Shown here: piece after piece, positions 16,885 to 25,581 of the stretch
Layout: every line of letters begins with the position of its first letter
Position numbering within the stretch: position 1 is the first letter of the stretch
DNA from: Rhodopseudomonas palustris
GTDB taxonomy: Bacteria; Pseudomonadota; Alphaproteobacteria; Rhizobiales; Xanthobacteraceae
Assembly: GCF_003031265.1 (NCBI RefSeq)
Contig: NZ_CP019966.1
Coordinates: 2,542,001 to 2,606,000 of the forward strand
Length of the DNA stretch: 64,000 nt
Reading direction: 5' to 3'
The notes under the pieces: generated by a model
Told to the model about the DNA's origin: nothing
Database searches by the model: none
What the model saw: the letters and a program-made list of their open reading frames with translations, nothing else
Translations under genes and position numbers: made by a program

Positions 16885-18419
16885 CAGACGCGGCTTCCGG
16901 CGGCTTGCGGGGCGTTCTGCCGGGCGAGTAGATAGGGATCGGCCTGATCCAGCCACCAATGCTTGTAGGGCAGGCTGGTGTGGCCGGCGAGGTCCTGATG
17001 GAATTTGCGCTGCGCCAGCGCATCGACGATTTCTTCGCCGAGGTCGATCATGCCCTGATAGCCGATGGCCGTCGAAGCATCGCCGAGCGCGATCGCAGGC
17101 ACGCCGAGGCGCGAGGCGAGGCCGGCCAGACCACCATGGCGGATGATGATGAAGTCCGGATCGGACCGCTTCAGCAGATTGTAGAACTGATACGGCTGGC
17201 GGTTGGAAATGCTGAAGTGCTCGACGTCGCCATAGGCGTCGATCATGTGACCGAGCGAGTCCTGGCGGACGTCGTGGCTGTCATAGACCGGGTCGTGATG
17301 GAACACGAGCGAGCCGGGCACCTCGACGCCGAGCTCACGCAGCACGCCGATCACGCCGTGAGCATAGGCCGCACCCATCGCCACGTAGCCGCGCACGCCC
17401 TTGAGCCGTTCGCGCAGCCGCTCGATCTGCGGGCGGACGCGGGCGTGCTCGCGGGCAATGTAGGCTTCGGCCAGCTCCTCCCGGTGGGTGGCCTTCGCGA
17501 GTGCGCGCAGCCAGGCGTCGGTGCCGGCGAAGCCATAAGGCTGCGGCGCCTTGATCTCCTGCACGCCGTATTGCTGCTCCAGCGCAGCGCCGAGATAACC
17601 GCCGACCGAATAGCAGAAGGTGGCCGATGCGGCGGCTTCTGAGGCGCGGGCGATCTCGTCGACCGACGCGACGGTGAGGATGTTGTTGGCTTCGAGGCCC
17701 AGCTCCGCCAGCATCGGCGTGAACACGTCGCTGCCCCACAGCACGATGATGTTGACGAGGTTGTCCTGCCGCGGGCCCGGCTTGGGCTTGACGACGTGGC
17801 GCAGCACGCCGTGCTGGATCGCGTCGAATCCCGAGCTCCAATGCTTGGACTTGAAGCCCTCGCAATACATCGCCACCACCGGGACACCGAGCTCGTCCTC
17901 GCAGTCGCGCACCACGCTCTCGACGTCGTCGCCGATGATGCCGGTGGCGCAGGAGGTGGCGACGAACACCGCTTTGGGCTGGTGCCGCTCTACCGCGGCC
18001 TTGATGGTGGCGCGCAGCTTCTCGGCGCCGCCATAGATCATGTCGCGCTCGATCAGGTTGCTCGACAGGCCGGTGACGTTGCGCGGAGCCAGGCCGCGCC
18101 GCATCAGGCCGTTGCGGAAGAACGCATTGCTGTTGATGTGACCGGCGGCGCAACCGATCGGGGAATGCTGCACCAGCACTGCGTCGCGAACGTTGCTGGC
18201 TTGGCTTTCAGCAATCTGCTCGGAGCAGGTCGAGCCCTGCGAGAACGGCGACTCCAATTCGCAGATGCGCTGGCCCTTGCCGCCGCAGCCGGGGCCACAA
18301 TCGCCGCGGGAGAACGCGGACTCGTTGGCAAGGCGGGAGGCGGGGCCATCCCATGAAGTAATGGTACCAAGACGCTGCTCGCGGGTCTCGGCGGACGGAC
18401 TACGAAGATTAATGGCCAT
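16884..18419 (-). CDS. marD: Nitrogenase-like D subunit, methylthio-alkane reductase type (copy 1)
   Basis: This 511-residue NifD homologue has the three P-cluster cysteine positions Cys65, Cys90 (SPIGC) and Cys157 (TSCATGIIGDD). A cofactor-ligand cysteine is at Cys269 (TFCYSVGGY), matching NifD Cys275. An N-terminal extension holds three further cysteines (41, 45, 53) in C-x3-C-x7-C spacing, also kept in copy 2 but not in NifD. It should carry the active-site metallocofactor of a thioether reductase. It heads an operon with the K subunit and a beta-propeller gene. Electron donor NifH and cofactor gene NifB homologues lie at 22887-24731. Confidence 0.85.
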   Translation of the reverse strand: MAINLRSPSAETREQRLGTITSWDGPASRLANESAFSRGDCGPGCGGKGQRICELESPFSQGSTCSEQIAESQASNVRDAVLVQHSPIGCAAGHINSNAFFRNGLMRRGLAPRNVTGLSSNLIERDMIYGGAEKLRATIKAAVERHQPKAVFVATSCATGIIGDDVESVVRDCEDELGVPVVAMYCEGFKSKHWSSGFDAIQHGVLRHVVKPKPGPRQDNLVNIIVLWGSDVFTPMLAELGLEANNILTVASVDEIARASEAAASATFCYSVGGYLGAALEQQYGVQEIKAPQPYGFAGTDAWLRALAKATHREELAEAYIAREHARVRPQIERLRERLKGVRGYVAMGAAYAHGVIGVLRELGVEVPGSLVFHHDPVYDSHDVRQDSLGHMIDAYGDVEHFSISNRQPYQFYNLLKRSDPDFIIIRHGGLAGLASRLGVPAIALGDASTAIGYQGMIDLGEEIVDALAQRKFHQDLAGHTSLPYKHWWLDQADPYLLARQNAPQAAGSRV

Positions 18420-18643
18420 CGGCGCTCAACGCCTTCAAAGAACGAAACTGTGAGGATGATCAGTTGCGCGGGAAGATGGCCATGAGGAAACGCTGTTCGC
18501 AAGCGCGAAAGCGCGGTGCTTTGCGATTTGAAAGAACTAACTGCGCCGCGTCGTGCGAGGAGAAGCAATCCAGTGTCGATGAGGCGCCGTGCGATGATGC
18601 TCGGCTACCAGCTTGCGGTATGACCCGTCCGTCGCGGTCACGA

Positions 18644-19837
18644 TCAGGCGTCAGCGAGCGCGGAGTCGAGATCAGCGAGGAGGTCCCCGGCGTGCTCGAG
18701 CCCGATCGACAATACCACGCGCGGTGAGGCCGCAGCCCGGTCGAGGATGGCGCTGCGGACGCCTCCGTAGGTCACGGCAGGATCAAACAGTGTCAGTACG
18801 TCCGTAAACCGAGCCGCAGCGGCTGCGCTGGGCAGATCGAAGGCGATCAACGCAGCGCCTGTGGCGAGGCCGGACACCTTTGGATGCGCGCCCAGATAGG
18901 TCGCGACCTCGCGCGCGCTGGCGGTCTGCCGGCGCAGCCGCAGCGGCAATGTCTCGACACCCTGGATGATCTGGAACACCGCCAGTGGATTGATCGCCGC
19001 GCCGAGATCGCGCAGCAGATGCGCCCGCGTCCGCGCCACGAACGGACTGGCGTTCCATTTCTTCACCAGCTCGGTCCAAACCACGCCGTGGTACGACGCG
19101 TCTGGGTCGCTGAGGGTCGGCAGCCGGGTGGCATGAGCCTCCCAGGAAAACCGGCCGCCATCGATGATCAGACCGCCTTGGGCACCATCATGGCCACCGA
19201 GATATTCCGCCGCCGAATAGATCACCAGCGCTGCGCCGTGCTCGAACGGCCTTAACGACAGCGGCAGTGCGGTATTGTCGACGATCAGCGGTACGCCGGC
19301 TTGCTGCGCCGCTTCCGCTGCACCGGCGAGCGGGAAGGCGCGGAGCTGCGGCACGCTGAGGCTTTCGACATAATACGCCCGGGTACGTGCATCGGTCGCC
19401 GCGGCGAACGACTCCGCCGATCCCGTCTCGGCAGCGAAACGGACGTCGATCCCGAACTGGCGCAGCGAAGCGACGAGGCCGGCATTGCGTCCCGCCCCGA
19501 TGTCTGGCGACAGCACGACGTTGTCACCGCTGTGAGTGATGTTGAGTAGTGCGTAGAGCGATGCGCTCTCGCCGGTGGCGAGCGCAAGGGCCCCGACGCC
19601 GCCTTCGAGTGCGGCTACGCGGCGCTCTAGAAACTCGCGGGTGGGATTGACGGTGCGCGTGTAGGTGTAGCCGATCTCTTCGAGCGCGAAGATACGGCGC
19701 GCGTGCTCGGTGTCCTGAAATTGGTACGAGGTCGTCAGGTAAATCGGAGGCACCACTGCGCCGGTGACCGGATCGGCGCGGAACGAACCACCATGGACCG
19801 CGAGCGTTTCGAAATTGGCGGCCTGTGGCTGGGTCAT
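18644..19837 (-). CDS. O-acetylhomoserine sulfhydrylase homologue lacking the PLP lysine (likely pseudoenzyme)
   Basis: This 397-residue protein has the fold and many signatures of the Cys/Met PLP family (AVHGGSFRADP, YTRTVNPT, ALEGG, VDNTALP). The PLP-binding lysine of SATKYIGGHG is Glu211 here (SAAEYLGGHD). The cofactor-stacking tyrosine of LYGGT is Gly114, and the substrate-carboxylate arginine before LSIG is valine. It should therefore not work as a PLP enzyme. The frame is intact, which argues against simple decay. It is divergent from an active-site-intact paralogue at 20111 and close to marD copy 1, so a regulatory or scaffold role is possible. Confidence 0.85.
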   Translation of the reverse strand: MTQPQAANFETLAVHGGSFRADPVTGAVVPPIYLTTSYQFQDTEHARRIFALEEIGYTYTRTVNPTREFLERRVAALEGGVGALALATGESASLYALLNITHSGDNVVLSPDIGAGRNAGLVASLRQFGIDVRFAAETGSAESFAAATDARTRAYYVESLSVPQLRAFPLAGAAEAAQQAGVPLIVDNTALPLSLRPFEHGAALVIYSAAEYLGGHDGAQGGLIIDGGRFSWEAHATRLPTLSDPDASYHGVVWTELVKKWNASPFVARTRAHLLRDLGAAINPLAVFQIIQGVETLPLRLRRQTASAREVATYLGAHPKVSGLATGAALIAFDLPSAAAAARFTDVLTLFDPAVTYGGVRSAILDRAAASPRVVLSIGLEHAGDLLADLDSALADA

Positions 19838-20110
19838 GACGGTGCGCTCCTCGGCGACAGAGGTGAAGAGAATGGATTGATCAGTGGATGTCGAGCGACG
19901 GATAGATCACTCAGTGCTGCTGCAGCCGCCGTCAAGCGGCGCATGCAAGACACGGCGCTGCGTCGACACCATACGGCGCGGTTTGGGAGTTTCGCGACGC
20001 GTGAGACTTCCGACAACTGAATAGCAAGTGTGTTCGAACGCGGCTTGTTCACAGCATCTGCAGAGAATACGGTTGGCACGTGAAGTCAAGTAATCGTGCT
20101 GGAAAGTGAA

Positions 20111-21412
20111 ATGTTCGCGCAAGCTTCAACCGTCGATGATAATCATGCTGTCCAACTGCTGCATCCCAGCACATTCGTTCTCCGCGGCGCGCGCGGCCGT
20201 GCCGAGGTGAGTCGCCGTCCTGCGTCGCGCGGTGATGACGGGGGCAGCGCACCGCTGCATTTCGGCAACGAGAGGCTGGATGCGCGGTATCGAGCGGTGA
20301 GCCATCCGGTGCTGCGCGAGTTGGAGAGCAGGCTGGCCGCGTTCGAAGGTGGCGCTTCGGCGCTGGCGGTCGCGTCAGGGCAGGCGGCGTCGACATTCTC
20401 GGTGCTGAACCTGGCGCAAGCCGGCGACAATTTCGTCACCTCCACGGGGCTTTATGGTGGCACCTGGATCTTGTTCGACAACACGTTGCGCGAGCTCGGC
20501 ATCCAGGCGCGGTTTGTCGATCCGTCCGACCCGGAGAACTTCCGACGCGCGACCGATGCGCGGACGCGGCTGTATTATGCGGAGACGCTGCCCAACCCGA
20601 AGCTGGAGGTGTTTCCGATCCGCGAAGTGGCTGCGATCGGTCGTTCGCTCGGGGTGCCGCTGGTGATGGACAACACCGCCGTCCCCGGCGTGGTGCGTCC
20701 GCTCGATCATGGCGCGGCGATCGTGATGTACTCGACCACCAAATATATCGGCGGTCATGGCACCACGCTCGGCGGCGCGATCATCGACGGCGGCAACTTC
20801 CCCTGGCAGCAGCACGCCGAACGGTTTCCGCTGCTGACGGCGCCCGATGCGGCCGATCCGCAAGTCGTCTGGACTGATGTTGCTCGGCCGTTCGGCCCGA
20901 TCGCGTTTTCGCTCCGCGTGCGGCTGAAGCTGCTCGGTGATTTCGGCGCCGGCATGGCGCCGCTCGCCGCGTCGCAGATCTTGCAGGGGCTGGAGACGCT
21001 TCCCATCCGGATGGAGCAGCACAACGCCAATGCGCTTGTTGTCGCCGACTATCTGAAGGACCATCCGAAAGTCGCGGCGGTGCATTTCCCTGGCCTGCAG
21101 AGCGGTGAGCTCCGCCGTCGCGCCGACGCGTCGATGCGGGGAGGGTACGGCGCGCTGATCGGGTTCGAATTGCGCGACGGGCAGGCGGCCGGCCAGCGCT
21201 TCATCGAGGCGCTGAAGCTGTTCTATCACGTCGCCAATATCGGTGACGCGCGGTCGCTGGCGATCCAGCCCTCTGCCACCACTCATTCGCAGCTCAGTGA
21301 GGAGGATCAGCTGGCGGCCGGCGTGACGCCGGGCTTCATCCGGCTATCGATCGGGATCGAGCATCCGGACGACATTCTGGCCGACCTGGCGCAGGCGCTG
21401 GACGCTGCATGA
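20111..21412 (+). CDS. O-acetylhomoserine sulfhydrylase-like PLP enzyme with divergent N terminus
   Basis: This is about 433 residues of the Cys/Met metabolism family. The catalytic lysine is Lys211 (STTKYIGGHG), and LYGGTW and the C-terminal arginine before LSIG are present. It should join a sulfur nucleophile (sulfide or methanethiol) to O-acetylhomoserine. The N-terminal 60 residues do not match the usual HGG...PIYQSTSF region, and the phosphate-binding YSRxxNPT is altered to YRAVSHPV. I looked for a frameshift there and found none. The start is uncertain: ATG 20111 is used, GTG 20096 is possible. A strong terminator hairpin follows. Confidence 0.78.
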   Translation: MFAQASTVDDNHAVQLLHPSTFVLRGARGRAEVSRRPASRGDDGGSAPLHFGNERLDARYRAVSHPVLRELESRLAAFEGGASALAVASGQAASTFSVLNLAQAGDNFVTSTGLYGGTWILFDNTLRELGIQARFVDPSDPENFRRATDARTRLYYAETLPNPKLEVFPIREVAAIGRSLGVPLVMDNTAVPGVVRPLDHGAAIVMYSTTKYIGGHGTTLGGAIIDGGNFPWQQHAERFPLLTAPDAADPQVVWTDVARPFGPIAFSLRVRLKLLGDFGAGMAPLAASQILQGLETLPIRMEQHNANALVVADYLKDHPKVAAVHFPGLQSGELRRRADASMRGGYGALIGFELRDGQAAGQRFIEALKLFYHVANIGDARSLAIQPSATTHSQLSEEDQLAAGVTPGFIRLSIGIEHPDDILADLAQALDAA

Positions 21413-21419
21413 TGCGGTC

Positions 21420-21452
21420 GTTCCAAGGGGCTGCCCTGGCGCCCCTTGGAAC
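21420..21452 (+). terminator. Strong hairpin terminator
   Basis: A perfect 12-base stem (GTTCCAAGGGGC with its complement) with a nine-base loop lies eight bases after the sulfhydrylase stop. There is no long T-run. It also lies 125 bases beyond the end of the minus-strand Lrp gene and could serve both directions. Confidence 0.65.
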
Positions 21453-21576
21453 TCGGTCAACTTGATTGGGAGGCGGCGAAGCGTTCGGGGACTTCTGGAT
21501 CGCCTTGCCGTTTTGCCCTTCGCAAGGCCGCGAACGACATTTGGCGGGGAGCGATACGTCCCAGTGTGGCTAGCCG

Positions 21577-22065
21577 TTATGGCGAGGCTTGCGGCGGCGG
21601 TGGGACCACCGGGAGCGCGGTGATCGCCTTGATCTTTTCCATCGCAAACCGCGAGGTGACGTTCTTCAGTTCGGCGGTCTTGATCAGCCGGCGGTAGAAC
21701 CGGTCGAACGACTTCATGTCGGCGACAACGACGCGCAGGACGTAGTCATAGTCACCAGCAAGCCGGTACACTTCGACCACTTCGGGCATGCCGCGGAGCG
21801 TTGTGGCGAATGAGGCTTGCCATTCCTTGGTCTGTTCGCCGGCTTCGATGAAGACGAACACCGACAGGCCGAGCCCGATCTTTTCCTGATCAACCAGTGC
21901 GACACGGCCGGTGATGACCCCGTCCATCTGCAGGCGCTGAATACGCTTCCAGCACGGAGTCGACGACAGCCCCACCTTGGAGGCGATGTCCGCGACCGAG
22001 TGGGTGGCGTTCTCCTGCAGCAGCCGGAGGATCTTGATATCGAGATGATCGAGAGGTCGTGACAT
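21577..22065 (-). CDS. Lrp/AsnC-family transcriptional regulator
   Basis: This 162-residue protein has an N-terminal helix-turn-helix (LDHLDIKILRLLQENA, then VADIASKVGLSS and CWKRIQRLQ) and a C-terminal RAM domain with EVVEVYRLAGDYDYVLRV. Lrp/AsnC proteins sense amino acids, often methionine, leucine or cysteine. Its place inside a methionine and organosulfur island suggests control of neighbouring genes. It ends in a proline-rich tail. It is downstream of mtnD on the same strand, but a 280-base gap suggests its own promoter. Confidence 0.9.
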   Translation of the reverse strand: MSRPLDHLDIKILRLLQENATHSVADIASKVGLSSTPCWKRIQRLQMDGVITGRVALVDQEKIGLGLSVFVFIEAGEQTKEWQASFATTLRGMPEVVEVYRLAGDYDYVLRVVVADMKSFDRFYRRLIKTAELKNVTSRFAMEKIKAITALPVVPPPPQASP

Positions 22066-22345
22066 ACCGAACTGACGACGGAGTGATCCTGATCCGAGGA
22101 TGGTCTGCTCGCGCGCCGGGCGTGACGAACGGACGAATGCCGTCAGTGACGTGTTCGGCGGAACGAACTACTCCGCGATCTAAGGACGTTCTCCGATCGA
22201 ACACAACATCCGCCAAACAGTTTGAAAGAAGCTGCTGCGCTATTAGTTGGGTGGAGAACAAATCGCTCGCGGAGTGGCGTTCTCCGGAGCGATCGTTCTT
22301 ACCGGCGGTTGGTCGTCCCCGGCGGAAAGTCCGTCGCGTTCCGAG

Positions 22346-22843
22346 TCAGGCAGCTCGACCGGTGAACTCGGCCGACCAACCCTCGGCATCGCTGAGATAG
22401 CGCACGGCTTTGATCCGGCGGGCGGCGGTGAGGCGGAAATTGTGCTCGAGGCCCGCCGGGACCACGATGAAATCGCCTGGACCAACGTGAAGATCGGCAC
22501 GCTGCCCGTCAACAATGACGCCGAAGATGCCGGCCCCATCGAGAATGTGGCGGATCTCGTCGCCGGCGTGGCGATGCCAGTTTTCGAATTTGGTGGCGAG
22601 CTGCTCGTTATCCGGCCGCTCTGGATGCAGCACGATCAGGTCGCGCGACGGAAACTCCGGGCGCGGCGGCAGTGCGTCAAGCACGGTCGCGGCCGCGGTG
22701 TCGTCGAGCAGCGGTCGCCCCAGTGTTTCCGCCAGTGCCGTCGGCACCGGGTGATGCTCCACCACGATGCGATGCGCGCGTGCGATTGTTTCGATCTCCG
22801 CGGCGGTCGCCTCGCGTCCGTCGGCGAACAGGAGAGTTGCCAT
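22346..22843 (-). CDS. mtnD: Acireductone dioxygenase (ARD family cupin)
   Basis: This 165-residue protein has the ARD metal ligands His90, His92, Glu96 (HRHAGDEIRH) and His134 (PAGLEHNF), and the family ending AEGWSAEFTG. ARD oxidises acireductone in methionine salvage. The iron form gives the methionine keto acid and the nickel form gives methylthiopropionate plus CO. The start at 22843 follows agagga by eight bases, better than an ATG five codons upstream. It is the last gene of the nifX-like, marB, marH operon, 43 bases behind marH. An oxygen-using enzyme behind an oxygen-sensitive Fe protein is odd. Confidence 0.85.
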   Translation of the reverse strand: MATLLFADGREATAAEIETIARAHRIVVEHHPVPTALAETLGRPLLDDTAAATVLDALPPRPEFPSRDLIVLHPERPDNEQLATKFENWHRHAGDEIRHILDGAGIFGVIVDGQRADLHVGPGDFIVVPAGLEHNFRLTAARRIKAVRYLSDAEGWSAEFTGRAA

Positions 22844-22886
22844 CGTTGTCCTCTTCAAAGCTGCCAGGGGGTGGAGTGAGGGTGCG

Positions 22887-23762
22887 TCAGGCGACCGCGC
22901 GGTCGCGCTCGGCTTCGGCTCGTTCCGCCGCGACCAGTCGATCCGCCCAGCTGCTCGACCATTCGCGAAGTTGCTGCGGATCGAGCGGCGTCGGCACCTT
23001 GGACTCGGTGTGCTCTGCGATGCGGTGCGCCAACTGGCGATAGATCTCGGCTTGCGCCGATTGCGGCGCCGCCTCGATGGTGGTGCGGCCGCTGAGTTCG
23101 GCCTGGGTGACGGTCAGGGAGCGTGGCACGTATTGCACGATCGGCGTCGCGGTGCGCGCGGCGAAATCGTCGATCACGTCGCGCTGGAAGTCGGTGTTGA
23201 TCGAATTGGCGATGATGCCGCCGAGCAGCGCGCCGCCCGAGTTGGAGAACCGTTCGATGCCGCGGAACAGATTGTTGGCGGCATAGACTGCCATGAAGTC
23301 GGACGACGACACCGTGAACACGTGTTCGGCGATGCCCTCGCGCACCGGCACGGCGAAGCCGCCGCACACAACGTCCCCCAGCACGTCGTAGATCACGTAA
23401 TCGAGGTCGAGTTCTTCAAACACCCGCTGCTGCTTCAGGAGTTCGACCGCGGTGATGATGCCACGGCCGGCACAACCGACGCCTGGCTGCGGGCCGCCGG
23501 CCTCGACGCAGTAGATGCCGCCGAAGCCTTGAAAGATCGCCTCGTAGGCATCGACGCGGCGGCGTTCCGCCAGCAGGTCGAGCACCGACGGGATGTAGGC
23601 GCCGCCGCGCAGCGTGTTGGTGGAGTCGGCCTTCGGGTCGGCGCCGAACTGCATCACCTTGTAGCCTGCTTCAGCCAGGGCCGCGCTGATGTTGGAGGTG
23701 GTGGTGGACTTGCCGATCCCGCCTTTCCCGTAGATGGCGATTTGCTTCAGTTTGCTGGCCAT
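22887..23762 (-). CDS. marH: Nitrogenase-like Fe protein (reductase), MarH type
   Basis: This 291-residue NifH homologue has the P-loop GKGGIGKS (12-19), Cys97 (PGVGCAGRG) and Cys133 (GDVVCGGFA) for the subunit-bridging [4Fe-4S] cluster, and the switch segment DPKADST. It delivers electrons, driven by ATP, to a DK-type partner. Two DK pairs of the Mar kind (15493-18419 and 33750-36647) have no H gene of their own nearby, so this protein may serve both. It lies 45 bases behind the NifB-like gene. In place of the NifH GCDPKAD cysteine it has alanine (GADPKAD), while the third-set Fe protein keeps cysteine. Confidence 0.9.
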   Translation of the reverse strand: MASKLKQIAIYGKGGIGKSTTTSNISAALAEAGYKVMQFGADPKADSTNTLRGGAYIPSVLDLLAERRRVDAYEAIFQGFGGIYCVEAGGPQPGVGCAGRGIITAVELLKQQRVFEELDLDYVIYDVLGDVVCGGFAVPVREGIAEHVFTVSSSDFMAVYAANNLFRGIERFSNSGGALLGGIIANSINTDFQRDVIDDFAARTATPIVQYVPRSLTVTQAELSGRTTIEAAPQSAQAEIYRQLAHRIAEHTESKVPTPLDPQQLREWSSSWADRLVAAERAEAERDRAVA

Positions 23763-23807
23763 GGTCGGTTCCTATCCAGAATTGTCCAATGAGTGTGGGG
23801 GACGGCG

Positions 23808-24731
23808 TCAGCCGTGCGAAAAGGTCGGCTCGGCAAGGAGATCGTCGCCGTAAAGCGCGGCGGTGTAATCGCTGATCCCGAGTGCGCCGCAGGCGTCGGT
23901 GCGGCAGGGGTGGCAATCGTGGAACACGCGCAAATGACGCTCGGCGTCGGCGCGGGCGACGTAGCGCCGCATCAGGCTCGGGGCCGGCAGATTGGAGAAG
24001 CGATGCTGTGGGATCAGCGGGATGATGTTGATCATCCGCGCGCCGGCGGCTGCGACCTCGGCTGCGATGTCCCCGATGTGATCCTCGTTGACGGTGGGGA
24101 TCAGCACGGTGTTCACCTTGATGGTGAGGCCGAGCGCGGCGGCAAGCGCGATGCCTTCGAGCTGGTTGCCGATCAGACGCTCGGCCGCGGCCCGGCCATC
24201 GAGGCGTCGTCGTTGCCACGCGATCTTGGGCGTGATCGTGGCCTGGATGTCGGGATCGACGGCGTTGACCGTCACCGTGAGGGTTTCGATCCCCACCGCG
24301 GCGATCTCCTCGATCCGTGATGGCAGCATCAGCCCGTTGGTCGAGAGGCACAGCGTCAGTTGCGGCCAACGGGCGCGAATTCGCACGAAAGTATCGAGCG
24401 CATGATCGGTTGCCAGCGGTTCGCCGGGGCCTGAGATCCCGACCACGGCAAGGGAGGGGCAGAGTTCGAGCGCGCGTTCGACCACTGCCTCGGCGTCCTC
24501 CGGGGACAACAGCCGCGTCGCGACGCCCGAGCGGTGATCGTGGCGGTTAAAGTCGCGTTTGCAGAATGAGCAGTCGATATTGCAACCGGGGCTGACCGGA
24601 AGGTGGAGCCGCTCCGCGGCGGCATGCCCTTCCGACGTGGTGCTGAAACATGGATGCCGGCCTTCCAACGCCGTGAACGCAGGTGTCGCGTGCTGCAAAG
24701 CATCGGCATTTGCGTTCAACGATATCGTCAT
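23808..24731 (-). CDS. marB: NifB-like radical SAM protein for cofactor assembly
   Basis: This 307-residue radical SAM enzyme has the NifB signatures HPCFS near the N terminus, the cluster motif C-x3-C-x2-C in SPGCNIDCSFCKR, and GPGEP in the SAM-binding region. NifB builds the carbide-centred 8Fe core of nitrogenase cofactors, so a nitrogenase-type cofactor is expected in MarDK. It lacks the C-terminal NifX domain of many NifB proteins; that function is supplied by the separate gene just upstream, whose stop overlaps this ATG. It is one of two quite different radical SAM genes near nitrogenase-like sets in this window. Confidence 0.88.
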   Translation of the reverse strand: MTISLNANADALQHATPAFTALEGRHPCFSTTSEGHAAAERLHLPVSPGCNIDCSFCKRDFNRHDHRSGVATRLLSPEDAEAVVERALELCPSLAVVGISGPGEPLATDHALDTFVRIRARWPQLTLCLSTNGLMLPSRIEEIAAVGIETLTVTVNAVDPDIQATITPKIAWQRRRLDGRAAAERLIGNQLEGIALAAALGLTIKVNTVLIPTVNEDHIGDIAAEVAAAGARMINIIPLIPQHRFSNLPAPSLMRRYVARADAERHLRVFHDCHPCRTDACGALGISDYTAALYGDDLLAEPTFSHG

Positions 24732-25111
24732 GCGGGGCAGCGCTCCCGCAGCAAGCTGCTCTCCGCCAGTTCTCGCACCACGCTGTCGACGGTGTCGTCG
24801 GTCTCGAACGCGAGGATGTTGAGTTCAGCAAGGCGATTGACACCGCATTCGCCGATCTTGGCGACCACGACGGCACGGCAGTCGGCTACGAGATCGACCG
24901 AGACGTCGAGCGGATCGCGCTGCTGCGCCGCACTGCGGTCGGCACCGCAGCCGGGGATGTTGCGGCGGGTCTCAAGCAGCCGGGGAGTCGATGTCGAGAC
25001 ATCCCAGATCTGAAAGTCGGTCGCATAGCCGAAATGCTCGGTGACGCCGACGCCGTTCCCGGTGGCAATTGCAACCTTGATCGGTTCGGACTCCGATGAT
25101 GGCGATCCCAT
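24728..25111 (-). CDS. NifX/NafY-family cofactor-carrier protein
   Basis: This 127-residue protein belongs to the dinitrogenase iron-molybdenum cofactor family (KVAIATGNGVGVTEHFG at the N terminus, then VVVAKIGECGVNRLAE). Members bind NifB product or mature cofactor during transfer. It begins the operon, with gggg six bases before the ATG, and overlaps the NifB-like gene by four bases. It stands in for the NifX domain fused to many NifB proteins. Promoter sequences must lie in the 470-base region to its right. Confidence 0.85.
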   Translation of the reverse strand: MGSPSSESEPIKVAIATGNGVGVTEHFGYATDFQIWDVSTSTPRLLETRRNIPGCGADRSAAQQRDPLDVSVDLVADCRAVVVAKIGECGVNRLAELNILAFETDDTVDSVVRELAESSLLRERCPA

Positions 25112-25581
25112 ATGGCCCCACGCAGCTCGTCAGCGTATATCCGCGCGCAATGCGGATGATCGATTACGTAGCTGATCGGCCGGAGCAATGGCTTTCGTTG
25201 TCGCTCGCCGAAGATGATACACGTTCTGTCGAAATCACCCGGCAATCAAATCGATGCTACGTCGCGTCGTGGCCGGTACGGCGTTGCCTTCAGCCACAGG
25301 CATCCGATCGATCCCGCAGGAGTGATCGATTCCAGAACCGTGATCCGCCTCAGTTCCGCGCTGATGTGAGCGGGCGACGCACTCACAAGACGGAAATCAA
25401 GATCTCCGTCAGCGCGGCTGAGCGATACAAATTTGCTGCCGATGCTGTGGTGGGGATCGCGTTCTTACTGAAATGCGTTGCCCATATTGACGCCGCAGAG
25501 TCGTGCGGCCCACTTTGATCTGCATCCGCGGCGGTGACGTCGTTCCGCAGCTGCAATCGCGGAAGATCGAGAGAATACATC
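25112..25581. other. Divergent intergenic region between the marB operon and the transsulfuration operon
   Basis: These 470 bases contain no convincing gene. They should hold divergent promoters for the nifX-like/marB/marH/mtnD operon and for the cystathionine beta-synthase operon. I looked for a SAM-II riboswitch pattern and did not see one. Confidence 0.5.
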
